From NCBI RefSeq assembly GCF_046630445.1, contig NC_092333.1, positions 705,761,501 to 705,825,500 of the forward strand: a DNA stretch of 64,000 nucleotides, in the 5' to 3' direction. The translations under genes were made by a program, and so were the position numbers. The notes under the pieces were generated by a model. The model worked only from the letters and a program-made list of their open reading frames with translations, was not told the DNA's origin and searched no databases. This document shows positions 24,060 through 36,395 of the stretch, in pieces. The stretch's first letter is position 1. The number at the start of each line of letters is the position of its first letter. The stretch comes from Rutidosis leptorrhynchoides. Its lineage: Eukaryota; Streptophyta; Magnoliopsida; Asterales; Asteraceae.

Positions 24060-25620
24060 ATCTTATTTGATACTCATTCTTACGCGACTCTAAATCCTAA
24101 CTTATTTCGAGAAATTTCTTATTTGATGATAATCACAACATCATCCTTCTTACTTCGATATTAGTCATACCAGTTCAAAATTTTACAAAATCAATGAGTG
24201 ATTAATTCTCCTCCTCATACTCTCCCATTCGTATCTCACTTATAAGCAACAACTGTACACTTAAACATTTTTGGTCGAAGGACTTATGCCCTACTAATAG
24301 CCATCAACCACGTTTAAATTCAATAGCTTTTATCACCTCAAATATCACCCGAAATTTTCAAAATCTCTTACTCAATCCTCATCAATCTTTTTCCAACTTG
24401 TAACCTCCGAAATATGAAAATTTTGTTTGCCAAAATTTTACTTACACCATTTTCCTGTGCGATCCCCTCAAAGTTTTATAAAAGTAAATTTATTTTATTT
24501 GCCATTCGTATAAAATTGAAATCGTATATGTTATATAAAATAAAGTAAATGATTAGTTATTTTTGACAAATACATATGAAATTTTACTTTCACTCTTACA
24601 AATCAAATCTTTTATTCAAAAGAAATTTTACTTAGAATAGTACATGTTGTACATAACCCTAGTTTACTAAGAATTTCGTTTCTTTCCTTACATTGTCACC
24701 TTAAACGATTTCCATAAAATTTTCGTTGCTTTCCATATAAAATTTTTCGTTGCTTATTCGTATCCAAGTCATCATGAAGACTCTATAACCGTCGAAATTG
24801 AGAGATTCATGTGTGTGTATGTGACGAAGGCACTTAATACCACGTCATGCAGAGCCTTCAGGCATCCACTAACACTTAAACCATTCAAAATCATGGCATT
24901 ACCCCAGGGACCCTATTTGCCACACCTGGTGGAGCGATGATCTTTCTTACATAACTCTAAGTCCTGACTTATTTCAAGAGATTCTCATCTAGTGATATTA
25001 ACACCATCAGTATTCCGACTTTAGTATTAGTCATAACCTGTTTGGAATTTTGCAAAGTCAAGAAGTGATTAACCTCTCATCTTCATGCTCTATCCTTCAT
25101 ACCTCACTTTTTAGTAACGACTTCACATGTGAACATTTTTGGCCCAAATACTTATGTCCTGACAATTATCAAAACTACATTTAATTCGTTAGTTTTCATT
25201 ACCTAGTAACATGTCACCCGACGATTCAAAGATTTTCCACCCAATCTTTTTCAAATCATAACCTCTGAAATACGAAAAACTATGTTTATTAAAATTTTTA
25301 CACGTTGCTTATTTATGCGGTCCTCACGAGATTTATGGACAAGTGTAAGTACTAAAAACTTCTCTGTCACTTATGCGATTTATAAAATCATATATGTATA
25401 AATTTATCCTTACTTATTTTGGTTAGTACATACTAAGTTATACCTTCAAATTATTTAAAAATCGCTACTTTATTGAGTTGTTTAACTTGAGTCAAATAGT
25501 TTTGTGCAAAATGATACACGTTGTACATACTTCTAAATTTACTAGGAACTTCGTTCCGTTTATGTTGTCACATCAAACGTTTAAAGGTTTTTCAAAACTT
25601 TCTTGGTTGATTTTATTAAA
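24060..25620. repeat. Diverged direct duplication (about 0.68 kb units) in the internal region
   Basis: 24060-24740 and about 24940-25620 share the same order of landmarks (CTTATTTCGAGAAATT / CTTATTTCAAGAGATT; ATATTAGTCATACC / GTATTAGTCATAACC; AACATTTTTGG; AATCTTTTTC; TAACCTCCGAAATA / TAACCTCTGAAATA; GTTGTACATA). Divergence is substantial, so the duplication is old. No coding sequence is seen. Confidence 0.75.
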
Positions 25621-25639
25621 GGTTTTCGTATTAGACTTG

Positions 25640-26455
25640 TAACAGGCTGAAAACCGGGCTAGTTGTTATAAGGACAAGGAGGAAGCTCAGAAATAATAAT
25701 TGAGTAGTTGCTGGTAATTGGTGAGTGGGTCTATCTCCGGATAGAGTTTAAGTAGCATATCATGCTACTGTGGTTGACTCTTTTACCATGCATAGTGTAA
25801 AAATTGCCATGTTAGAATAATATAGTATGCCTGATGTTGTATGTGATTTATGTGTACACTGTGTGAATGGCACCAGTCGGGCTTAGGGAGACTGGGAACT
25901 CGAGACCGTGCCTAGGAGAGGTTAGAGTCAGTATGAGGTCAACCGTGCCTAGGGGAGGTTGGGTCCATAGGCTACTGATTGTAGAGTATAGTGTGAACGA
26001 TGCATCCCCTGCATCTGGATAACTATACTGTTAATTGAGTAGCAGGGACTATCGGTAGACTCAAGTCCGATCAGCTAGGAATCGTGTGCTCGTACAAGTC
26101 GCCGATCCTCGTATTGTCTTATTGTATGCTAGTTGGTAGTTAGCATGTGTTGTTGTTAGTATATAGCTTGTGTGTGACTTAAGCTATATCTGTTAGATAG
26201 ATTCCATTCACTTAGCAGTGCGTTAATCCACCACATATTCTCCCCTTGCAGGTTTAGGTACTGCTAGTAGGGATGGGTGCTGATGCAGAAGACATGTTTG
26301 ACAACCCTACTCTGATGTGGACTTTTGTTTAAATCATGTTTTGTAATAACGTAACACCGTTGTGTAAACTTAAACTTAATTACTCAGATTAATGTAATGA
26401 CGCGACTTATAGTGTGTTTGTAATAAAGTCTTCCGCTGTGTTTAAAAAAAAAAAA
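25640..26455 (+). mobile_element. Segment ending in a genomic poly(A) tail
   Basis: The right end is AATAAA (26422-26427), then GTCTTCCGCTGTGTTT, then twelve A residues (26444-26455). This is the arrangement of a cleaved, polyadenylated mRNA end copied into DNA. The CTTCCGCTGT word recurs at the same relative place in the Tekay-like LTRs of this window, so the source was probably an LTR-retrotransposon transcript. The left end is not determined. The segment is non-coding and lies inside the internal region of the 15779-30513 element. Confidence 0.6.
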
Positions 26456-27576
26456 TTTGCTGGTGTTTCAAGACTACACCATGTGTGGATCACACTTCTT
26501 CTCTCCCTCCGTTAGGGATAAAACTTACTATTAAAATCCTTGTTAAAAACACTTGAGCCACTTTGGGTGGCAGTTTTACGAAATTTGTTAAGAAGTCTTT
26601 GCGCTCATGAAATGTTCCTTTTAAGGTTAGACTTGGCAAAAATGCGGGCCGATAAATCAGATCTCTGAGATACACTCAGTGGTCACCCCATTGTAGGAAA
26701 ATCACTAGATGGGTTTCTACTCTCAATATTTCGTGACTAGTCGCAATACCCTCGTAAACATCATCTCTATAAATCAGTAGCCTGAGGTACGAGGAATCGT
26801 TTTTGAGATTCTTTTCACTTGGAGTAAACCATTCTTTATGACCAAGGGTTCACGTATCTTCTCATCCGCGCATCTCCATAAGTATAAGGATAAATTTAGA
26901 ACAACCCGCTAGAAGAGTTCACTCTCGTTCAAAGATCACACCTTTCGTGCGATTTTCTTTCGAAAATGTAATATAAGACACTTTGAGAATCTATGAACCT
27001 TGTTATCTCTTGGAAGGGGACTGCTTAAAACATTAACGATGCTGATGTGGATACTCTACATATTCCTTCCTCTGTTGGTTGCAACTATATGTTGATCTAT
27101 TTAATGTTAACCTTAACTTCAACATGTAACTGAAAGGATAAAATTACATTATGGAACTGTGCTTTCATTTCATCCTAGGATAAGCTCACACGCAGTATGT
27201 TGTGATCACCATGTTTTCCATTCTATCTGTCAGCCTTGTATTGCGACATAAGCGCTCATTGTTTAGATGAGTATAGTAACATTCATGATGTGTTTCATGC
27301 ATCCAGCTTACTGAAGATGCCTGTAGGGCTAAAAACATTATCTTTCCTTTTGTGGGTATATATATTCGGATGACACATTAGTGTTAGCAAGAAACGAAAT
27401 AAATTTGTTGATCTCTTAGGACAAGGAACTTAATTAATGGCATATACCTATTCTTACTTTCATACGCCCAAGTACCTTTCAAGGTAAATCGCTCACTTTT
27501 GAGCCCACGAGTCTCTCGGGACTTTGATACGCTCCTTCTTATTCAAATACGGTACCATTGTTGGTCACTCCACAAA
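26456..27576. other. Internal region with no recognisable coding sequence
   Basis: No conserved domain or long frame is visible. This is 3' internal, probably decayed integrase-end or untranslated sequence, leading to the polypurine tract. Confidence 0.5.
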
Positions 27577-27612
27577 AATTTCGGGACGAAATTTTCTTTA
27601 ACAGGTGGGTAA
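27577..27612 (+). other. Polypurine tract region
   Basis: ATTTCGGGACGAAATTTTC then TTTAACAGGTGGGTAA abuts the TGTAACG of LTR3. The same block precedes the 3' LTRs at 2388, 52151, 63222 and, on the minus strand, 34912. Confidence 0.85.
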
Positions 27613-30513
27613 TGTAACGACCCGGCTTTTTCGACTTGCTTTTGTGCCTTGTGCTTTCACGAAACTGTGTATATGTGCGTACTGAGCAAGTTTATGCTCT
27701 GGAATCTTATTTAATGAATAATTACTTTCATTAATATCTTACAACGTGCTATTAAGTGTGTAATCACTTAACTTGATCCCCGAAAGCTTTTACGACCGTT
27801 GGTGTCACTTGATGTTTGAAACGAGCTATGTACTTGGTACACGATTAACTTTGGTCATAATCGGAATATTATGACTACGTAATACTAATTGTTATTTTAT
27901 AATAACAATTACTTGGGTTGTTGGATGCTTAATTACGCTTAGTAATTTACTAGAGCACACTAGTTAGTCTTGTTGGACTTTCTACCTTGTTAGACCTTAG
28001 CCCACCCTACACTAGCTAGTGGACTATTTAATTAGCCCAATTTAAATAAGTTAGTGACCCATATTAATGAAAGACAAATGCCCATTTATTAGAGGGAACA
28101 TACTAGCATTTTTGTCAAGTATTATCCTTAATGTTGCATGAGATCCTAACATAAGCACCAACTTTAGACAACCATTAACCAAAAAGCAAAAAGTTGTCCC
28201 CCTTGTCCCCCACCATATCCCACGTCCACCATCACCCTCCCACACCCTCTCCACCTATAAATACAAGCCTTATTCCATCCATTTTACACTTCCACTCATT
28301 TGCATTTTACACACACTTACTCTCTAATTCTCTCTCTAGTCTTTCTCACTCTAAAAAGTGTAAGTATTTGATTTTTCTTCTTCTTCTTCTTCTCTTCTCT
28401 TTCACAAATTCATCATCATCATCATGGGTCTAGCTTTTTAGCTTTTGATCTTGATTACATCTTGTAGATTCAAACATGGATTTGAATCCTTCAAGAACAT
28501 GGAAGATTCAAGCTTTCTAGCTTTGAATATTCACCTAATTTGTAGATCTAAATCTTTTAGCTTTAATCTTGTTATTTTGTTATAAAGATTCAAACTTGTG
28601 TTTGTAATCTTCATGTAACTAAAAGATCCAAGCTTTATGCTTCAAGATATTCAAGAACAACCAAGATTCAAGCTTTCTAGCTTTGAATCTTCATTTCTTT
28701 TGTTAGATCTAAGTTTTCTAACTTATGATCTCATTATTATGTTATAAAGATCAAAACTTGTGTTTGTAGTCTTCATGTAACTTGAAGATATAAGCTTTAT
28801 GCTTCAAGGTCTTCAAGAACACCAAAGATTCAAGCTTTCTAGCTTGTAATCTTATAACTTGTGTGAAAAGCATCCAAGCTCTCTAGCTTAGGGTTCCATC
28901 ACTTCATTTGATTAAGATTGTGTTTATATTTATTTGATTGAGGTAAAGTTTGTAGCTTTAGTTGTAAATAGAACTTGTATTTGTGTTAAGACTAAGGATA
29001 TGATGTAACCTTGATTCATCATCCATCTAAGACTCTTAAATGAGTTGTGTTCTTACTTGGTCTTAACATATTGTGTGTTGATGGTTGAATCTTGGTCAAG
29101 GTGATGCTAACCCATCAATGAGTTGTACACTTGAAGCTACAAGCATCAAGGATGAGAACCGTGATGAGCATCAAGCACCAAGAACCCCACCGGAGCACTT
29201 GTTTACTATTTTTCGGGATCTGATCAGATTCCTGGACTTCTGTAAAATTGATTTTCAGTTAGTTCGTTTCGATTAGATGACTTTTCGTTTAGGCCTCGTC
29301 TTAATCCGATATACGGTTTAGGATTTATAGCCCTCCGAAAGTCACTACGCCTTTGTAACGTTGTGCTGAAATTTCTGACCTACTCTCACTTAAACCGTCG
29401 CCACCGTTAAGCGAAGACGAGTTAAGTTCTGAAAATTGGTCAGCAGTTAGAGGACCCATATACGGAGCCATAGCCACTGACTACGTGTCCTTTTGTTTTG
29501 TATAGAGGTCGTAGCAGCTGACCGAATCAGCCTATTGTTTCGATCTCCATTCTTGTCAAACTTACTTAGCTTTTATGATGATGAATGATGATGATGATGA
29601 CACTTAAACTTAATTTATTCACTTTTAAACTTATTGGGACAGCATACTGACCTAGTGACCATTGACTTAGGTTGACGACCTTTCGGACCGACTTACTACC
29701 TGTATACGTTTCATATCCACTTTTACTGCTTAATCACTGTGAGTTATAGCATCCCTTTTTACTCTAACTATTTTGGGACTGAGGATACATGCGCTTTTTA
29801 CGTTTTACATACTAGGCACAAGTACTTAAACTTTATATATGTGTGGGTTATACAACGGCATAAACTTTCCCCTTAGCTCGGTAACGTTTAGTCATTGGTT
29901 TTTGAACCGGTGAACGCGAATCTTAGATATGGATCCATAGGGTTTGACATCCCCACTTGGGCTAGTCGCGCTAGCATTTAACGGGTGTTTAATACTTCGT
30001 AAATATACGCACTCGCCAAGTGTACTTTTAGGGGGTTACAAACGTTATGTTAGTTACCAAGTGCCTACGGTTAAACATATACTTTTCATACTATTTTGAA
30101 ACGCTGTTTGAAGCACTGAAATCTCGTGGCCTACTTTACATTATTGTTACAACTTAAACTATAGCTCACCAACATTTGTGTTGACTTTTTAAGCGTGTAT
30201 TTCTTAGCTGCTTAGACGTTGTTGCTTCCGCTGTCAGACTTGCTGTCTTGGTGTTATAGACTTGCTGTTATGGACCTGTTGTGTTAGATTTTCGCTGCAT
30301 TACTTAGAGATGTCTCAATCATGGAACTTTTATCTTGCATTCATGTTATTTTCAAATAATGACTTTGTAACGACCTTTGTGTCACGTTATCTTTTGTAAA
30401 CGCTATCTTTTTATGAATGCAAAACTGGTTTTTTAAACAGCATGTAGTAATTGACTGTGTAAAGATCCTGTTGTTGACGAATCGTACACGATGGTTTTGT
30501 ACGGAGCGTCACA
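27613..30513 (+). mobile_element. 3' LTR (LTR3)
   Basis: At 2,901 bp it has the same length as LTR1 plus its missing ACA and differs by scattered substitutions only. It ends GAGCGTCACA directly before the target duplication AATTT. Confidence 0.9.
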
Positions 30514-30518
30514 AATTT

Positions 30519-30772
30519 GAAAGTTATTGACTTACGAACTGCAGTACCAATATTGCTGTTGTTTGCTGTTTTTACACAGCAATTACAGCCCACTCCCAGT
30601 TTTTTGCATTCTATTAAACACGTTTAGACTCAACAAAAACTTACATATCTTATATCATTTCGAAGCTCGCTAGGTCTACTTTCCAACCTAATAATTGGTT
30701 TTCATAAAAAGACAACCATTTTAAACTTGTAAGCTTGCAAAGTAGGCTCGATAGTGGTTTTAACAACATCTA
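30519..30772. repeat. Copy B (right part) of the ~310-bp local duplication
   Basis: GAAAGTTATTGACTTACGAACTGC through AAAGTAGGCTCG continues the copy begun at 15724-15778 and parallels 14465-14730. Confidence 0.85.
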
Positions 30773-30862
30773 CATATTAGATAAGAAAGTCACTGTTATA
30801 TAAAAGGAAAAGAGGAAAATTGATTAACACAAAACAAATATGAAACATTGATAGAAACATAC

Positions 30863-31139
30863 CTGCATTATTAAAGCTAGCAACAAATGGCCAACTACTT
30901 TCATTACAAACCATAAAGGCGCCAGAGGCAGAAGATCCCACATTTTTATTCTGATAGCTTCGTCCAACAAATCTAGCAACACTATTACAATCTCTAACAG
31001 ACGACTCCCCAATACGACTTCTTTTTGCAACTGACGAAGTTAAGCAAGCACCACCATTTGTGGATGGTGAAACAACATCTATACATTTGTTGGGCCTACT
31101 TTTAAAAGGCGTTATAATACCAAAGAACAACCACTTACA
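30863..31139 (-). CDS. Internal exon of an unidentified minus-strand gene
   Basis: On the minus strand, 277 bases are open from an acceptor (TTTTGTTAG|TGT, boundary 31139/31140) to a donor (GCAG|GTATGT, boundary 30863/30862). Entering in phase 0 gives 92 codons plus one base without a stop, starting CKWLFFGIITPFKSR and including GRSYQNKNVGSSASGAFMVC. The preceding exon candidate (42569-42625) ends in phase 0, so the two join in frame. Composition is Ser/Asn-rich with no domain I recognise. A weak link to Helitron-type helicase N-termini rests on the cysteine scrap at 15472. The flanking introns hold the 11.2-kb element (upstream) and the 14.7-kb element (downstream). Expression is unknown. 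Confidence 0.45.
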
Positions 31140-32885
31140 CTAACAAAATCAATGACTTACATATGGAAACCTACTTAAAACCAAAAAAGGAACCAAATTC
31201 TAACATATTACAAAACACCCAAACCCAAAAATAAATCCTAATTAGTTACATAAGAATAAAAACTCAAAACATAGAAGAGACATAAAAAGTAACAAGTCAT
31301 AACCAAAACCACAAATACACATACCATTATATATTCAAGAATCAGCCAAAAAATGCAATATGAAAGGACCTGTTCATATACATTATAAACGATTCACAAT
31401 AGTTGATTACATCGCGAGGTACTTGGCCTCTATATGATACATTTTACAAACATTGCATTCGTTTTTAAAAAGACAAACTTTCATTATATCGAAAGTTGAC
31501 GGCGTGCATACTATTTCATAAAATATCCAACTATAATTGTCTTAATAATAATCTTGATGAACTCAACGACTCGAATGCAACGTCTTTTGAAATATGTCAT
31601 GAATGACTTCAAGTAATATCTCTAAAATGAGCAAATGCACAACGGAAGATTTCTTTCATACCTGAGAATAAACATGCTTTCAAGTGTCAACCAAAAGGTT
31701 GGTGAGTTCATTAGTTTAACATAAATAATCATTTCCATCATTTTAATAGATCACAAGATTTTCATTTCTCATAAATATACGTCCCATACATAGAGACAAA
31801 AATATGATTCATATGGATTGAACACCTGGTAACCGACATTAACAAGATGCATATAAGAATATCCCCTATCATTCCGGGAAATCCTTCGGACATGATATAA
31901 AACAACATCGAAGTACTAAAGCATCCGGTACTTTGGATGGGGTTCGTTAGGCCCAATAGATCTATCTTTAGGATTCACGTCAATTAGGCGTGCACTAATT
32001 CTCAAAATTAGTGATGTTCCCTAATTCTTAGGATACCAAGCTAAAAGGGGCATATTCGGCTTCGATCATTCAACCATATAATGTAGTTTCGATTACTTGT
32101 GTCTATTTCGTAAAACATTTATAAAAATTGCGCATGTATTCTCAGCCCAAAAATATAAAGGGTAAAAAGGCAAATGAAACTCACCATACTGTATTTTGTA
32201 GTAAAAATACATATGACTATATTGAACAACTGAACAATGCAGGGTTGGCCTAGAATTCACGAACCTATATCATTTGTATATATATTAAAACATATACTCG
32301 TATTCGAATAAATCTATATATTATTTTTAATAATATACTTGTAAAATTATTTGTTATATAGAAGTATTTATTTATAATAATACTGATAGTTTTAGTGATA
32401 ACAAAATAATAATTTTAGTAAGAATGATAATAATGATAATAATACTATGTTATATAACAATAATTATAAAACTTTTAATAATTCTTTTTAAAACATACTT
32501 TAATTAAATTTTAATCATTTCCATAATAATATTTATATCCAAAATTGCTATATTTATTATCTTATCAATATTATTAACACCGGGATATTCATAGTTATAA
32601 TAATTATAATCTTCGCGTTTAATTTGAAAGCTAATGACGAGAGTTTCTTTTAACATTAATTTGTAATCATAATAGTATCACTAGCAATAGTTCGATAATA
32701 CTAATACTAATATTAATAATATTAATAATGATAATACTACTAATTTTGTAAATGATAATACTAATAACAATAATGATAATATCGTAATTTGTATTAATGA
32801 AACTAATGTTACAAATCATATCATATAGTTAATAATAACTAACATAATATCTATAATTAATAATATTTAGAATAACAATAATAAT

Positions 32886-32892
32886 AACTATA

Positions 32893-32959
<67 letters not shown>

Positions 32960-32970
32960 GTAATAATAAT
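32886..32970. repeat. (AAT)n microsatellite in the 3' LTR
   Basis: This is an uninterrupted AAT run of about 70 bp with imperfect flanks. The corresponding tract in the 5' LTR (40455-40568) is longer, explaining most of the length difference between the LTRs. Confidence 0.95.
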
Positions 32971-33019
32971 TAATATAAATGAGTAATAAGAATATCAATA
33001 ATAAGTAAATAAATAAAGA

Positions 33020-33117
33020 CTACCTCAAAAATGAATCCCACAAACAAAACAGCCCATGTGTGGCTCGAACCCCAGACCTCTCGATACCCAACACAACCCT
33101 TTACCATCTACACTGTC
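33020..33117 (-). repeat. SINE-like segment in the 3' LTR
   Basis: In minus sense, GATGGTAAAGGGTTGTGTTGG is followed by GGGGTTCGAGCC, an A-box/B-box-like pair as in tRNA-derived SINEs. A short T-rich body then runs toward the ATT-repeat tract. Confidence 0.4.
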
Positions 33118-34912
33118 CTGCTTATTCTATTTTAAACTTCATTCTAAATTATGTAACTCGTGACTTTCTGCTTCTAACTTAATTCATCATACCCGTAATT
33201 TTATTTGAAACAAACTGAAGTCCAATCCAATAAGCCCAAAAGTATATTAGTTGGCCTAAATGAAGAAAAATCTCGGCCCAAATAAAGAGAGGAAAAAAAT
33301 TAAAACGTGACCCATGTTCTCTGTATCAATCGTTTTCATTCTTCATCATGATGATCATCATCATAATTTTTGTAACATACACCGTATATCATAATCATTA
33401 TTGATAACATCATCATGGTGACACTATCCTCATTCATGTTTTACCATCAACATAATCAAATGATCGTCATCAAATTTATTACCATAACATCATCAACATT
33501 AATATGATCATATCGATCATCTCCTTCATACATGTGTCATCATCTTTGATCATTTCATGTACATAATCATCATCATTGATCTTGTAGCATCACTTCTGTA
33601 ACATAACCATTATCGTCTCGTACTTCGTCACCTTCATTATCACTCTCGTTCATCAACTTCACCATCATCATCGAGGTTGCTGTAGCAGAACGAGAATTAG
33701 TAGTTGTTACGGTTTAAACAGTCCAGGTACATAACGGAATCAATTAGCAACGAGCAGGTGGTGGCAATAATGGTTTCTGGGTTGGTGATTTTTATGGCAA
33801 GTTCAAGAAGGCTAGGAAAGAGTGAGAGGAGGGATATGAAGAGTGAAAGGTAGAGAGGTAGTGGTTATGGGTGGTATGTGTGGTGATTGTCTCGGTGGTG
33901 AAGGTGGCCGGCGACGGGTGTGGTTCAAGGGTGATGGGTTCTTGATATTGAAATTGAATGATCATATATTAATATGCATTTACATATATATGTATATACA
34001 TTTATATTTAGATAGTGGGGGACAAGTCTAAAATAAATGGCCAGTGAAGTCTCACGAAAATCGTGCACAGGGAAAGGAAGATTAAATGATGGTGAGATAT
34101 AGCCATATAGGTACATATTAATAAGTCAAATAAAAGCACTAACATAATAATAATATTATTATTATTATAATATAATAAAAATAACTAAACGTGTAAATAT
34201 GAAAAGAGAGCAGCCACAAATTTTAATTCTTGTGTCGACCAGTTTACTCACAGTGTAATTCGTTCTCAGTTGTTAAACAGTGGCAGATAAAAGTATTCAG
34301 AAAAAAATCCCATATTTTTAAATTAACTATATTTATTTATTTTGGTCATTATGGTATAAAATTCGAGCATTAACTATTAAATAAAAATTACATCAACTGT
34401 CCCTCTCATTTATGGGTAAAATATAAAAAGTGTTAAAATTAAATAATTAGATCCTAAATATACTTTTAATAAGCCTATAACTTATATAACTCATTTTCGG
34501 ATCACCTTTTATTTTAAAATTACATAAGTTCGAATTTAACTTGCTTAATATCAATCGGAACAACAAACGATTATTACAATCATTAAATATTTATTTTTAA
34601 TATACTTTATTTATATATAGAGATATATTTTAAATAATAATTATTATAATATCCTATTTTTATTTTATTAATTTTTAATAACAACAACATATAATACTTC
34701 AAGTTATATTTTGAATTATTATTTATATATACATACACACATATCTATTTATAATTAATTGTTCGTGAATCGTCGAGTGCAGTCGAAGGTCAATTGAATA
34801 TATGAACATCGTTCCAATGTTTTCTAGACTCAACATTACATACTTTGCTTATCGTATTGAAATCATATAAAGATTAAGTTTAAATTTGGTCGGAAATTCC
34901 CGGGTCATCACA

Positions 34913-34943
34913 GTACCTACCCGTTAAAGAAATTTCGTCCCGA
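34913..34943 (-). other. Polypurine tract region (minus strand)
   Basis: In sense it reads TTTCGGGACGAAATTTC then TTTAACGGGTAGGTAC, abutting the 3' LTR at 34912. Confidence 0.85.
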
Positions 34944-36149
34944 AATTTGAGTGAGGTCGTCATGGCTAACAATAAATATGTTTTCCTGACGAATATGAGA
35001 TGATAAATAGAGTTTTATCATTATTGAATAATACAGATAAAATAATTCGATTATTTGAAGAGCACGAATGAAGCTATCACAAAAGAGTGAAATGAATAAA
35101 TGAAGTTTCGCTTTAACTTTTGACATTTTCTTGGTTGAATTCCGGAATTCAAGGGATATAAAGAAAATCTTCGAAATCTAAAAGATTTGATTCTTCGACG
35201 AATAAGGAAATTAAGATCTCTATAAATAAATACGGTGATCTGCCTCGATTACTCTGTCTGATATTTCCATTATAAATTAAACTTTTTCTGTTTCATTAAT
35301 TTTCACCATTTCTATACTTTCTTTCTTAATTCATACATCCAAAAGATTGTGAAAATGCTTAATCCAGTTCTAATCCTTGATATTTTCCTAATTATTATTT
35401 CTGTCACTCTTCTTTTCAATCTTCCACCAGAAAAATTCCGTTTACTTTTAATATAACCTTGGGTGATACTATTCTTAATTATACCGTGTCTTTATATTGC
35501 TATTCGTATTAATATCCACAGTTTGTAAACTCCGTGTTGCCATTGGTCTTTATATTTTCTCTTATATTTTGGAGTTCTTTGCCTTTTTATTCTCCTCTTA
35601 ACCTCTATTAAAACGAGTAATGGTCCAGAATTTGTAAGTATAGTGTTTTGAATGAACTTAATGTTCTAATTAAGAAAGAACGTAATAGCACGATTTGATT
35701 TGTCAAATTACCAGAATCACTGAGAATAGAACTATCAAGAATATATTTTCTTGATATGTTCAGAAGTTAAATAGAATGAAAGAGTTATGTAACATGGCAC
35801 ATGATGATGGTAGGATCTGTGAATCATCATGTCTCAATAGAACTTTCAGCATAATTTACTGTAATATAATCACGTCGGCCAAGTGTCATTATATTATACT
35901 AACTCATGCTCAAATTCTTAACACTTCTCCAGAATTCATTCATAATCTATACTTAAGTTCTATAGAAGTTTCCAACATAATGTAATACAGATAGAATGAA
36001 GGGGTGGATAATTTCGGACAAGAATATTTATGAAAATATTCTCAGAAATATCGAAGATATTTATGATAATATTTTGGAATTTCTAAGTTCGTAGGTTGAT
36101 GAAGAAAGATTTTTCCGCAAGATTCTAACATGACTTTGGAGCAAGCTAT
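34944..36149. other. 3' internal region without coding sequence
   Basis: The stretch from 34944 to about 35640 is the reverse-complement counterpart of 1558-2387 and 51422-52150. The remainder parallels 50913-51420. Open frames are short and not shared among copies. Confidence 0.7.
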
Positions 36150-36395
36150 TCGTTGAAGGTTTTATCGGATCCGAAATTACCTGGATTCTTTATATATATG
36201 GTATGGTCCTTGTATCTGTCCTTGGTCTCCTTCGCGGTTAGTTCAATCCATTTTCCAGTTCCAACTTTTCTGAGCTTTTCCAGCATACTATTATTTATCA
36301 TCAAACTTCTGATGATTAAGGTCGTTTACAGTTGTCTACAGTTTCTGCTGCTTCATTCAGCTTTTTCAACATTCCGAGTAGTAATTCGCAGACTA
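36150..36395 (-). pseudogene. Captured poly(A)-binding protein fragment (RRM3 end to RRM4 start), decayed
   Basis: In element sense, with small frameshifts, the sequence reads VEKAE / EAAETV, VNDLNHQKFDDK, two stops, YAGKAQK, then TAKETKDRYKDH and IYIKNP. Plant cytoplasmic poly(A)-binding proteins have this order: the end of RRM3 (LNG-x-KFDDKEW-x-VG-x-AQKK), a linker with KEAxDKYxG, and the first strand of RRM4 (LYVKNL). PABP binds mRNA tails and supports translation; this fragment is too short and too broken to do so. It is in the same orientation as the element. The copy at 50661 is homologous and has different stops, so the capture predates both insertions. Confidence 0.82.

Larger units (their letters stand above)
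15779..30513 (+). mobile_element. Tekay-like LTR retrotransposon, 14.7 kb, with a duplicated 5' LTR
   Basis: It is bounded by a perfect target duplication AATTT (15774-15778 and 30514-30518), starts TGTAACGACCCGG and ends ...GAGCGTCACA. The order is LTR1 (15779-18676), LTR2 (18677-21626), primer site (21637), decayed internal region, polypurine tract (27577-27612), LTR3 (27613-30513). LTR1 and LTR3 are nearly identical in sequence and length, so they are the pair made at insertion; LTR2 is clearly more diverged. Only scraps of protease and integrase remain, so the element was mobilised in trans. Confidence 0.9.
31361..34912 (-). mobile_element. 3' LTR of the minus-strand element
   Basis: In sense it runs from TGTGATGACCCGGG (34912) to ...GGTCCTTTCA (31361), 3,552 bp. 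It contains the minus-strand GAGAATACATGC block near 32135-32150, a CTTCCGTTGT variant near 31640, an AAT microsatellite and a SINE-like segment. Confidence 0.92.

Noticed and set aside
33843-34031. Gly/Val-rich plus-strand frame
   Set aside because: Lies inside the 3' LTR of the minus-strand element, and the same place in the other LTR (about 41450-41640) has no matching protein.
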